Notes: generated from the sequence alone by a model not told the origin. Counted from the stretch's first letter, positions 1 through 5,444 are shown. The stretch is 8,806 nt of DNA from Cloacimonetes bacterium UBA5553 (GCA_002425825.1 DIMZ01000162.1:171-8976), one strand, 5' to 3'. Made by a program: numbers and translations.

Positions 1-459
1 GTAGGGTAGAACTACATGCACACCTCCATCATTCTTGGGGAAAAGCCTAGCAGTGTAACTATTGGTTGAGCCAGTATTCATTATTAAGATGGGGTTAGTG
101 TCATAGGCGCTGCCATCCATATTGAAGCGCTTAGCATACAGTCCGTTGTCTTTGAAATAAGTAATAAACAGCTTTGACTGAGCTGTAATGCAGAAAGTAT
201 GGTAATAACCCTCATCGAGGTTAATACTCCACAGGGGCTCGAGAGACGGAGAATAGGCTTGCAGGTAGTTACGAGTAGCACCATTATCCAGCTTGCTGTA
301 CAACACAATGGATATGCCTTCTGCCGAACGAACTGCTTTGCCTTGGAAATTAAGATTCTTGTAATCCCCAATAAGCAAAGGATTATCCCAACTTAGATCA
401 GCCCACAACAGAGCTGTTAAGAACCATAAGATCATAATAACGACAAGCTTGTTACGCAT
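1..459 (-). CDS. Secreted protein of unknown function, C-terminus beyond the window (partial)
   Basis: The frame is open for 153 codons from an ATG at 459 to the left edge with no stop, so the gene continues outside the window. The start is fixed by an AGGAGG Shine-Dalgarno at 466-471, six bases before the ATG. Residues 1-20 form a signal peptide: basic MRNK, a hydrophobic core rich in V, I and L, and a likely cleavage after LLWA, before Asp21. The mature part is rich in aromatic residues and Asn/Asp, with short beta-strand-like stretches such as SIVLYSK, KLFITYF and LYAKRFNMDG. This resembles the repeat units of extracellular beta-propeller-like proteins, but too little is visible to call a fold. 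It is probably exported to the periplasm or surface. It is transcribed alone from a promoter at 487-515. No catalytic motif is seen and the family is not recognised. Confidence 0.85.
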   Translation of the reverse strand, partial: MRNKLVVIMILWFLTALLWADLSWDNPLLIGDYKNLNFQGKAVRSAEGISIVLYSKLDNGATRNYLQAYSPSLEPLWSINLDEGYYHTFCITAQSKLFITYFKDNGLYAKRFNMDGSAYDTNPILIMNTGSTNSYTARLFPKNDGGVHVVLPY

Positions 460-486
460 AACAATCCTCCTAACAGTGCTTTTTCA

Positions 487-515
487 CGTTTAGAGGCTAT
501 CTCATTATTTGTCAA
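487..515 (-). promoter_or_regulatory. Promoter of the secreted protein gene at 1-459
   Basis: On the minus strand a perfect TTGACA (510-515) is followed by 17 bases and then TAAACG (487-492), a weak -10 match. The expected start of transcription is near 480, giving a leader of about 20 bases that contains the AGGAGG ribosome site. The -35 is written CTTGACA, as in the other transcription units of this window. The -10 assignment is the uncertain part. Confidence 0.5.
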
Positions 516-623
516 GTATTTTGTTTCAAATGTTTTTTACGATTATTAATGTGTTCCAAACATATCTGAAGGCTGATGGTATGATAGTTTGCAAAAGGAC
601 AGGTTGGGGACTAAAGCCTACTA

Positions 624-655
624 CAAATAAAGCGCAACACCTGCGTGCTGCGCTT
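624..655 (-). terminator. Intrinsic terminator of the AraC-type regulator gene
   Basis: Read on the minus strand, the arms AAGCGCAGCAC and GTGTTGCGCTT form an 11-bp stem (one G-U pair) around a 4-base loop, followed directly by TTATTTG. The hairpin starts 24 bases after the regulator's stop codon. It is GC-rich at the base and has a short T-tract only on the minus-strand side, so it is oriented for the regulator gene and should insulate the secreted-protein gene downstream. Confidence 0.75.
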
Positions 656-679
656 AGCGATCATTATGGATGTTTTGCT

Positions 680-1543
680 TTATTTAGCTTTTACCGGAAC
701 CCAAATCTCCATTATGGAATCGGGCTCTCCAAACTTGAATCTGTCGTCATACACTTCGAAGTCATAGTTCTTATCTTGAGTATATTTAGCTTCTGGCATC
801 CAGTTATTATATATTGCATCGTAGGTTTGCCCTAAAGTATCCAGGCTGCCATGATGCTCAAACACGGCATAATCCGATTCTGCAAGCTCTTTTACCTCCA
901 TACCTTCGGGGATAATGTCGGTGCTGCTAACTTCCACTCCGGCAAGGTAGATAAAGGGCGTATTTTCTGTCATTTCCACATTGGGCTCAGACATGCACAA
1001 TCCCAGGCAGGTATTTGGCACCACGGTGTTCTGCATTTCGTGGCAGCGATTGTTAAAGTCATCCCACAGCTGGGGGATAATGTTGTCTTGCATGGTAGTT
1101 CTACAGCTCATGCCGATAACCTTGAATGCGGCTTTGTGAACGATCTTGGGGCTAAGCATCTTCTCTCCTTTTTTTGAGGTTCTTTTTTGCAAGCGGATAG
1201 CCGGGAAGTTTATTAGTGGTGATTTCTTTTTGCGCACTCTGCCCGGGCTGATACCGCAACAACTCTTGAAAGCACGGCTGAAAGCTTCTTGCGAGCCAAA
1301 CTGATACTCCGCGGCGATCAGCTTGATACTCTTGGTGCAATAAACCAACTCTCTTGTGGCTTCCGACATCCTGCGACGGCGGATGTATTCGCCAACCGTG
1401 AAGCCTGTTAGGGCAAAAAACATGCGGTGAAAGTGCCACATTGAGTAGTTTGCGCAATCTGCTATTTCATCCAGGCAAAGCTTTTGCTTCAGATTCGCCT
1501 CGATATAGTCCAGAGCCTTCTGTATGTAGTAGCTGCTATCCAT
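680..1543 (-). CDS. AraC-family transcription regulator fused to a GyrI-like effector-binding domain
   Basis: This is a 287-residue regulator. Residues 1-107 are the two helix-turn-helix units of the AraC/XylS family: the first around 24-43 (LDEIADCANYSMWHFHRMF), the second around 72-94 (IKLIAAEYQFGSQEAFSRAF), followed by the family's CGISP motif. A basic linker (105-128) leads to a GyrI-like/AraC effector-binding domain (about 130-287), the SOUL-type fold that binds amphipathic small molecules in Rob-like proteins. The role is therefore likely ligand-responsive control of transcription in the cytoplasm; ligand and targets are unknown. I chose the ATG at 1541-1543, with GAGG nine bases upstream, because an in-frame TTG at 1603 coincides with the -35 box and would lie before the transcript start. 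It is divergent from the radical SAM gene, a possible target. An unusual internal ribosome site lies at the domain junction. Confidence 0.92.
   Translation of the reverse strand: MDSSYYIQKALDYIEANLKQKLCLDEIADCANYSMWHFHRMFFALTGFTVGEYIRRRRMSEATRELVYCTKSIKLIAAEYQFGSQEAFSRAFKSCCGISPGRVRKKKSPLINFPAIRLQKRTSKKGEKMLSPKIVHKAAFKVIGMSCRTTMQDNIIPQLWDDFNNRCHEMQNTVVPNTCLGLCMSEPNVEMTENTPFIYLAGVEVSSTDIIPEGMEVKELAESDYAVFEHHGSLDTLGQTYDAIYNNWMPEAKYTQDKNYDFEVYDDRFKFGEPDSIMEIWVPVKAK
1152..1175 (-). promoter_or_regulatory. Internal ribosome binding site, A7 run and overlapping stop/start at the AraC-GyrI domain junction
   Basis: Inside the regulator gene, minus strand, seven A residues (1169-1175) run into AAGGAG (1165-1170), which lies five bases before an in-frame ATG at 1157-1159 (Met129). 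Translation from this ATG would give the effector-binding domain alone (159 residues). If reading slipped by -1 on the A7 run, or one A were added, the helix-turn-helix part would end at TAG (1152-1154), overlapping that ATG in the pattern ATGCTTAG. The sequence thus looks like a coupled two-gene junction joined into one frame. Whether the internal start is used is inference. Confidence 0.6.
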
Positions 1544-1574
1544 TTGCGTTTTCCTCACGCTTTTGATAAGTTTT

Positions 1575-1603
1575 GCTATAGCCTGAGATGAAAAAAGTGT
1601 CAA
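1575..1603 (-). promoter_or_regulatory. Promoter of the AraC-type regulator
   Basis: The minus strand shows TTGACA (1598-1603), a 17-base spacer and TATAGC (1575-1580), a good sigma70-like pair. Transcription should start near 1568, about 25 bases before the chosen ATG. The -35 context is CAGCTTGACA, identical over 10 bases to that of the operon promoter at 5166-5194. Confidence 0.75.
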
Positions 1604-1666
1604 GCTGAAATTGCTGGCTTAGTAGTAAAATATCAGGTTAACTACGAATATAAAGCATAAATTAAC

Positions 1667-1695
1667 TTGACTTCTGCCGTGCTTGCAGAACTTTG
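1667..1695 (+). promoter_or_regulatory. Promoter of the radical SAM gene, with an inverted repeat in the spacer
   Basis: TTGACT (1667-1672) is a five-of-six match to the -35 consensus. The -10 region at 17 bases (1690-1695, ACTTTG) is poor by the E. coli standard, so it may need an activator. A perfect 6-bp inverted repeat, TTCTGC-N7-GCAGAA (1672-1690), fills the spacer and is a candidate operator. The leader is short and the gene has AGGA seven bases before its ATG. The divergent regulator's promoter is about 65 bp away, so one bound protein could affect both. Confidence 0.45.
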
Positions 1696-1722
1696 CACGA
1701 AAAATACACATAGGAAAGCAAG

Positions 1723-2793
1723 ATGCTACACAACTTTCGCAACCGGTTCGATAATAACATCCTTTCGCAATTCAACAAGGCACTACAGGTAATGCAAAGC
1801 ATGCCACGCCGCCTGCCTTTCTTTTTGAAAGCTGCCACCAATCAACAAAAAGCTGCCAGGCTAAGGGCAAAGCACAGCCAAAGTGGCATAGAGGTGCCTC
1901 CGCTGCTAATTATCAGCATCACCCGCCGCTGTAACCTAAACTGCACCGGCTGTTATTCGAAGCTTTTGCACCTGGATGAAGGAGCAGAGATTAGCACCGA
2001 CAAGTTCCGCTCCATCTTTACAGAAGCAAGTAGCCTGGGGATATCTATTATCCTTCTGGCTGGTGGTGAGCCATTGGTACGTAGAGACGTGTTGGAAGTA
2101 GCAGCGGAATTTCCCAAAATAATCTTCCCTCTCTTTAGTAATGGCTTGCTTTTAGATGATGAATATGCCATGTTCTTTGCTAAAAACCCGCATATTATTC
2201 CGGTTATCAGCCTTGAGGGCAGCGAAGCGGAAACAGATTTTCGCCGTGGTGAAGGTGTGTATAAGAACTTCCATCAAGTGATCTACCTAATGAATGCCCG
2301 CCAGATATTTTGGGGCGTGTCTGTTACCCTAACCTCGCAAAACTTCGCCTCCAGCTTAAGTGAAGACTATGCAAAGGGACTAATGAACATGGGCTGCAAG
2401 CTGTTTTTCTTTGTGGAATATGTTCCCGTAGCCGAGGGTAGCGAAGATTTGCTGCTATCCGAAGTCCAAAAAAACGAAGTTCAGCCCAGGGTGGATGCCC
2501 TGATGTCTGCTTTATCCGCGCTGTTTATTGCCTTCCCGGGAGATGAGGATCAATACGAGGGCTGTTTGGCAGCGGGACGCGGCTTTATGCACATAAATCC
2601 TACCGGTAAGGTTGAGCCCTGCCCCTTTGCACCTTTTTCGGATACTGATTTACGCTTCAGCACTTTGGAGGAAGCACTAAAATCTGAATTTCTGGCAAAA
2701 ATACGCGAAAAACACCACTTGTTGAAAGAAGGTAAGGGCGGATGTGCCCTGTGGGCAAACAAAGATTTGGTGGCAGAATTAAAAAATCAATAG
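1723..2793 (+). CDS. Radical SAM enzyme with C-terminal Cys-containing SPASM-like region
   Basis: This is a 356-residue cytosolic iron-sulfur enzyme. The cluster motif CNLNCTGC (Cys70, Cys74, Cys77; CX3CX2C, followed by Tyr78) binds the [4Fe-4S] cluster that cleaves S-adenosylmethionine to a radical. GGEP at 114-117 is the SAM-binding motif, and PVISLEG (160-166) lies in a later strand of the barrel. The C-terminal part has GCLAAGRGFMHINPTG with Cys281, EPCPF with Cys300 and GGCALW with Cys341; these could ligate an auxiliary cluster, as in SPASM or twitch domains, though fewer cysteines are present than in a full SPASM. The basic N-terminal 60 residues precede the VPPLLIISIT strand. I recognise the pattern as a widespread but functionally uncharacterised family in anaerobes, often just called radical SAM protein. 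It implies an anaerobic lifestyle. No obvious peptide substrate gene is adjacent. The start has AGGA seven bases upstream. Confidence 0.95.
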   Translation: MLHNFRNRFDNNILSQFNKALQVMQSMPRRLPFFLKAATNQQKAARLRAKHSQSGIEVPPLLIISITRRCNLNCTGCYSKLLHLDEGAEISTDKFRSIFTEASSLGISIILLAGGEPLVRRDVLEVAAEFPKIIFPLFSNGLLLDDEYAMFFAKNPHIIPVISLEGSEAETDFRRGEGVYKNFHQVIYLMNARQIFWGVSVTLTSQNFASSLSEDYAKGLMNMGCKLFFFVEYVPVAEGSEDLLLSEVQKNEVQPRVDALMSALSALFIAFPGDEDQYEGCLAAGRGFMHINPTGKVEPCPFAPFSDTDLRFSTLEEALKSEFLAKIREKHHLLKEGKGGCALWANKDLVAELKNQ

Positions 2794-2901
2794 CCTGGAT
2801 AAGATATTGCATTATAAGAGATATTCCCCGGCTTCCCTGCTGCTTCCCTTATAACAGAAAAATGAGTTACCTGGTGAAGTAAGTCCATCCTTCGATGGGG
2901 C

Positions 2902-2930
2902 TTGACAAAACCAGGCGAGAATAATATTAT
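2902..2930 (+). promoter_or_regulatory. Strong promoter of the GNAT acetyltransferase gene
   Basis: TTGACA (2902-2907), a 17-base spacer and TATTAT (2925-2930) make the best sigma70-like promoter in the window (6/6 and 5/6). Transcription should start near 2937. The -35 lies between the arms of an inverted repeat, CCTGGT (2870-2875) and ACCAGG (2910-2915), which also enclose a small hairpin at 2885-2898 (CCATC-CTTC-GATGG); these may be incidental. Confidence 0.8.
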
Positions 2931-2936
2931 GCAATT

Positions 2937-3110
2937 GCGTAACCTGATTCCATAATTGCACTGAGTATGCAGTTATCATCAATGAAGACCCATGCTTATT
3001 ACATGTGTGAAGCTCAGCAGATTTGATAACTCAACAATTACACCACAACCAGACTGATACGATGCTTGGATCATATATGAAGCATTCGCTATATTGCTAA
3101 GGAGAAGCCT
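2937..3110 (+). other. Long untranslated leader of the GNAT gene
   Basis: The predicted transcript start leaves about 174 bases before the ATG at 3111, long for this window, where other leaders are about 20 to 75 bases. It begins at a GCAATTGC palindrome (2931-2938). It contains short reading frames without convincing ribosome sites: 2967-3026 (19 codons) and 3062-3100 (12 codons), the latter ending at a TAA that overlaps the GNAT Shine-Dalgarno (AAGGAG, 3099-3104). TCATATATGA (3071-3080) is a perfect palindrome close to that site. No known riboswitch class is recognised. The rest of the 2794-3110 gap, upstream of the promoter, shows no gene and no convincing terminator for the radical SAM gene. 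Confidence 0.4.
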
Positions 3111-3635
3111 ATGAACTACCAGGCCACTATTAGAGCCGCAGATACTACCGACATTAGCAAGATTGCTGCTGTGAACATCCAAAGCTGGAAAGAAACCTAT
3201 CCCGGTATTATGCCAGAGCGCAAGATAGCCTCGTTAAACCTGGAAGCTTGTTCCCGAAACTGGGAAAACGCCCTTGCCAGCGGTAGCCGTGTCTTTGTAG
3301 CAGAAGTGAACAACGAAATAATCGGATTTGTGAGTGGTGGTGCGAATCGCATTCAAGAAGCTTGCGAAACGGGGATTGGAAACACATGCGAGGCAGAATT
3401 GGCAGCTATTTACATACTCCGGGAGTATCACGGCAAAGGCATCGGAAGAATGATGTTTACCCACTTTGTAGATACGATGGTGCAAGATGGATTCCACTCT
3501 ATGGTAGTATGGGTGGCAGAGATGAATCCTGCGGTAAGCTTTTATCTTAAGCTGGGTGGAGAGCAGGTAGATAGAAAAATCCTTTATGTATGTGAAGAGC
3601 CCGTCCCGGTTATTGCATTTCGTTATTGGATTTAA
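3111..3635 (+). CDS. GNAT-family N-acetyltransferase
   Basis: This 174-residue cytosolic protein is predicted to transfer an acetyl group from acetyl-CoA to an amine of unknown identity. The fold is readable along the sequence: the N-terminal strand TIRAADTTDISKIAAVN (6-22), SWKETYPGIMP (25-35), the strand VFVAEVNNEIIGFVSGG (61-77), then motif A with AELAAIYILREYHGKGIG. Its HGKGIG (107-112) is the pyrophosphate-binding loop for CoA. NPAVSFYLKLGG (139-150) is motif B, with Tyr145 in the position of the usual general-acid tyrosine. The length is normal for a single-domain GNAT. The start is set by AAGGAG at 3099-3104, six bases upstream. It is monocistronic, with its own strong promoter, and convergent with the TetR gene. 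The segment ETYPGIMP is typical of RimI-like/YhhY-like small-molecule acetyltransferases. Substrate cannot be told from sequence. Confidence 0.93.
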   Translation: MNYQATIRAADTTDISKIAAVNIQSWKETYPGIMPERKIASLNLEACSRNWENALASGSRVFVAEVNNEIIGFVSGGANRIQEACETGIGNTCEAELAAIYILREYHGKGIGRMMFTHFVDTMVQDGFHSMVVWVAEMNPAVSFYLKLGGEQVDRKILYVCEEPVPVIAFRYWI

Positions 3636-3680
3636 GCCCTTCTTTTGCCAGCAGACATAATCCAAAGCCTTTGCAGATAG

Positions 3681-3739
3681 ACCCTCACTAAAAACTCAAT
3701 ATATCCAAGTGAGCACGAATTTGAGTTCAAAGTGAGGGT
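3681..3739. repeat. Nested inverted repeat between convergent genes, possible bidirectional terminator
   Basis: The outer arms ACCCTCACT (3681-3689) and AGTGAGGGT (3731-3739) are perfect 9-bp complements. Inside them, separated by symmetric 3-base gaps (AAA and CAA), are perfect 7-bp arms AACTCAA (3693-3699) and TTGAGTT (3721-3727) around a 21-base loop. As RNA this would be a long hairpin with one 3x3 internal loop, from either strand. It starts 46 bases after the GNAT stop and lies about 100 bases past the TetR stop. The plus-strand side is followed by TTATAG, not a true U-tract, so intrinsic termination is only plausible. It might also be a remnant of a small mobile palindromic element. 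Confidence 0.65.
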
Positions 3740-3793
3740 TTATAGCTTTCCATAGTTCTCTGCCTCTCAAAACATATCACTAGTACAAGGCTA

Positions 3794-3812
3794 TGGGTGA
3801 GCTAATCACCCA
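3794..3812. terminator. Hairpin downstream of the TetR gene, weak terminator candidate
   Basis: TGGGTGA and TCACCCA are perfect 7-bp arms with a 5-base loop. Read on the minus strand it lies 29 bases after the TetR stop codon, a typical terminator distance, but no T-tract follows. An alternative pairing exists between AGGCTATGGG (3788-3797) and CCCAAGCCT (3829-3837) with one bulged base, so two mutually exclusive structures are possible. The remainder of the 3636-3841 gap shows no coding potential. Confidence 0.4.
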
Positions 3813-3841
3813 GACCAAACTGGTGCTTCCCAAGCCTATCA

Positions 3842-4489
3842 TCATTCTAGCTCAAGACCAATAGCTCTAAGGATCAGTTCCAGACTGGAATCAAATTCTT
3901 CTTCGGGTTCGTATCCTCTCCGCATTATTAAGGCTGATGCTTCGCTTAAATAAGGGTAGAGGCTGGCATCAAAACCACTGGCAAACTGCTCTGCCGATTC
4001 TTTTGCAGTCAGGCTGCTAGTGGCAGAATGCGCCAGCTGCCTGCAATAGCCGTAAATAAAGCTGTCTATCAATGCGATCGCCCTCAGGGATATCTCGATA
4101 GATAAACCCGCCTTACGAAGTACCCCGATATAGCTATCTAGATATTCCAGGCGTTTTACACCGCTGTGTACCTGAAAATCGATCACCTGCGGTAGCCACA
4201 AATGCGATCTGAATAGATCCCTGGCAGAGGCAGCCCTCTTTCGAAGAATCATTCGCCAGTCCAGACACTCGTCTTCCTGATCTGGCAATCCCATGCCGCC
4301 GATCAGCTTATCTGCCATGCAGGAGAGCAGCTCATCCTTGGTTTTGAAATGGTGATACAGAGACATCGCCTGGATATTGAGGTCTGTGGCAAGTTTTCTC
4401 ATAGATAGTGCCTCAATGCCATTCTTATCGGCTATGGCTATTGCCTGGTTAACGATGTGTTCCCTGGTAAGAGATTGGCGTTTTCCCAT
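3842..4489 (-). CDS. TetR-family transcriptional repressor
   Basis: This is a 215-residue regulator, the usual TetR length. The N-terminal DNA-binding domain (about 6-55) has the family's helix-turn-helix at 29-48 (SMRKLATDLNIQAMSLYHHF) followed by the typical KTKDELL. The rest (about 75-215) is helical and should form the dimer and ligand pocket; LDWRMILRKRAASARDLF and the following helices look like the classical TetR C-terminal domain type. The ligand is unknown. It is the second gene of an operon: only 14 bases separate its ATG from the stop of the exported-protein gene, and its AGGA ribosome site directly follows that stop. The operon promoter contains a perfect palindrome (5171-5189) suited to a TetR dimer, so autorepression is likely. 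A related palindrome lies in front of the divergent surface-protein gene. The identity of the family is clear; the targets are inferred. Confidence 0.93.
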   Translation of the reverse strand: MGKRQSLTREHIVNQAIAIADKNGIEALSMRKLATDLNIQAMSLYHHFKTKDELLSCMADKLIGGMGLPDQEDECLDWRMILRKRAASARDLFRSHLWLPQVIDFQVHSGVKRLEYLDSYIGVLRKAGLSIEISLRAIALIDSFIYGYCRQLAHSATSSLTAKESAEQFASGFDASLYPYLSEASALIMRRGYEPEEEFDSSLELILRAIGLELE

Positions 4490-4503
4490 TTCGCAGAGTT
4501 CCT

Positions 4504-5142
4504 TTAATACTCATAATTAACCCCAAGATATAGGTTTGGCTCAAACAAAAAGTAGTTGTTCCACTCATCGTCCATTACCTTGAAGGCCACGGGAACATTG
4601 TTATCAATCGGCCAATATTGGCAATGTATTTGTGGCTCAAGATAGAAGCGGTCTTTGAACAGTGAGACGTGATAACCGAGGTGATAGGATGTGTAGAGCT
4701 TGAAACCATTGGCAATCTTGCGGTTGTCTGAGTCCAGATAGGTCTTGAGCTGGGGTAGTATTTCGGTAGCCACGAACAGGCCCTTCCACAGCCTACGCTG
4801 ATAACTGAATCCGAGGCCAGTCTCTCTCAGCCTGCCGGGATAGAAATTGGCCTCGTCAAACTCCAGTTGTTCGGCCATGGGCATTCCCATGGGCGCGAAC
4901 AACTTCCAGGTTGCCAGCTTGATGCCGACCCTGTCTTTGGGGCTAAGTTGATAACCCAGATGCAGCTCATAGTGGTGGGTATTGGTCTTTTCCTCTTCAA
5001 AATTCATAAATGATAGATACGTTGTGCTGAGCGAAAAACGGTGTTTTTGGGTGGGTAACTCATGGGATATCTGATTGATTTGACAAAAGGCATTTGCATA
5101 CAGCGCAATGCTTAAGATAATGGTGATGACAGTCTTTCTCAT
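4504..5142 (-). CDS. Exported protein, probable outer-membrane beta-barrel, family of unknown function
   Basis: This 212-residue protein has a signal peptide (MRKTVITIILSIALYANA, cleavage about residue 18-20). The mature part alternates polar and aromatic/aliphatic residues in probable strands (HRFSLSTTYLSF, HHYELHLGYQL, RVGIKLATWKLF, LGFSYQRRLW, FKLYTSYHLGYHVSLF, RFYLEPQIHCQYW, YFLFEPNLYLGVNYEY). It ends in an aromatic residue (Tyr212), as outer-membrane beta-barrels do, and turns carry charged residues. The visible signature WKLFAPMGMP, YQRRLWKGLF and FEPNLYLGV resembles a Bacteroidetes-type family of uncharacterised outer-membrane proteins that I recall occurring next to TetR genes; that association is from memory. 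Cys20 is not in a proper lipobox. The start is set by AAGGAG at 5149-5154, six bases upstream. It is the first gene of the operon and probably the regulated effector, for example in transport or sensing of a small molecule; the function is not known. Confidence 0.85.
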   Translation of the reverse strand: MRKTVITIILSIALYANAFCQINQISHELPTQKHRFSLSTTYLSFMNFEEEKTNTHHYELHLGYQLSPKDRVGIKLATWKLFAPMGMPMAEQLEFDEANFYPGRLRETGLGFSYQRRLWKGLFVATEILPQLKTYLDSDNRKIANGFKLYTSYHLGYHVSLFKDRFYLEPQIHCQYWPIDNNVPVAFKVMDDEWNNYFLFEPNLYLGVNYEY

Positions 5143-5165
5143 GTGACTCTCCTTCTTTTTGATGC

Positions 5166-5194
5166 TATTAAGACTTACACTGTAAGTCTGTCAA
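5166..5194 (-). promoter_or_regulatory. Promoter of the outer-membrane protein/TetR operon
   Basis: On the minus strand TTGACA (5189-5194) is followed by 17 bases and TTAATA (5166-5171), or 18 bases and TAATAG (5165-5170). The -10 is weak by consensus but well placed. The start should fall near 5159, giving a short leader that carries the AAGGAG ribosome site. The whole spacer is occupied by a palindrome, annotated separately. Confidence 0.65.
5171..5189. promoter_or_regulatory. Operator: perfect 19-bp palindrome inside the operon promoter
   Basis: AGACTTACACTGTAAGTCT is a perfect inverted repeat of 9-bp arms around a single central base. It fills the gap between -35 and -10 and touches both boxes, so a bound dimer would block RNA polymerase. 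Size, symmetry and position are those of TetR-family operators, and a TetR gene is the second gene of this operon. Binding is inferred, but the symmetry is unlikely to be chance. Confidence 0.8.
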
Positions 5195-5444
5195 GCTGTT
5201 TCTGCGAAAAGGGGTATTTCTGATGCAGGAACTAGTTGTAATATCTCGCTAGAACACAACACCTAGCTTTAGCTTAGTCTTTGACGCTATCATATTAATG
5301 ACGAGTAGGATATGATGTGCTTTCTGATTATGATGGACTCGGACTGTGGAAGTATTGATGACTAGATATGAAGTTTAGGATGATGGTATATTAACACAAG
5401 CAATCACCCTCAGAGTACAGACAAATCAAATCCGATGTTTTCAC
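5195..5444. other. Intergenic stretch between divergent promoters, no gene seen
   Basis: This AT-rich stretch has only reading frames shorter than about 20 codons and no ribosome sites. The one structure noticed is a 7-bp inverted repeat, ATCATAT (5289-5295) and ATATGAT (5310-5316), next to a TTGACG at 5281-5286. The -10 at proper distance is missing, so I do not call a promoter. The upstream length may serve as regulatory spacer for the surface-protein gene. Confidence 0.5.

Noticed and set aside
509..1177. Two plus-strand frames of 108 codons opposite the AraC gene and its terminator
   Set aside because: They overlap the well-supported regulator and its hairpin, have atypical composition for a protein, and lack ribosome sites.
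1152..1457. A minus-strand frame of 101 codons within the AraC gene as a separate gene
   Set aside because: It is the -1 frame of the helix-turn-helix region. Only its last residues after the A7 run matter, as the end point of a possible slip.
2801..2865. TTATAAG and CTTATAA arms after the radical SAM gene as a terminator
   Set aside because: The arms are AT-rich, the loop is about 30 bases and no T-tract follows, so I could not support a terminator.
3234..3665. A 143-codon frame on the minus strand antisense to the GNAT gene
   Set aside because: It has no ribosome site or promoter and mirrors the GNAT frame, whose motifs are clear. It is a shadow.
5081..5142. Lipoprotein signal in the exported protein (Cys20)
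   Set aside because: The residues before the cysteine are N-A-F rather than a lipobox with Leu and a small residue, so ordinary signal peptidase cleavage is more likely.
5281..5316. TTGACG followed by ATATGAT as a further promoter in the divergent intergenic region
   Set aside because: The spacing is wrong for a -35/-10 pair and a better TTGACA lies closer to the gene at 5445.
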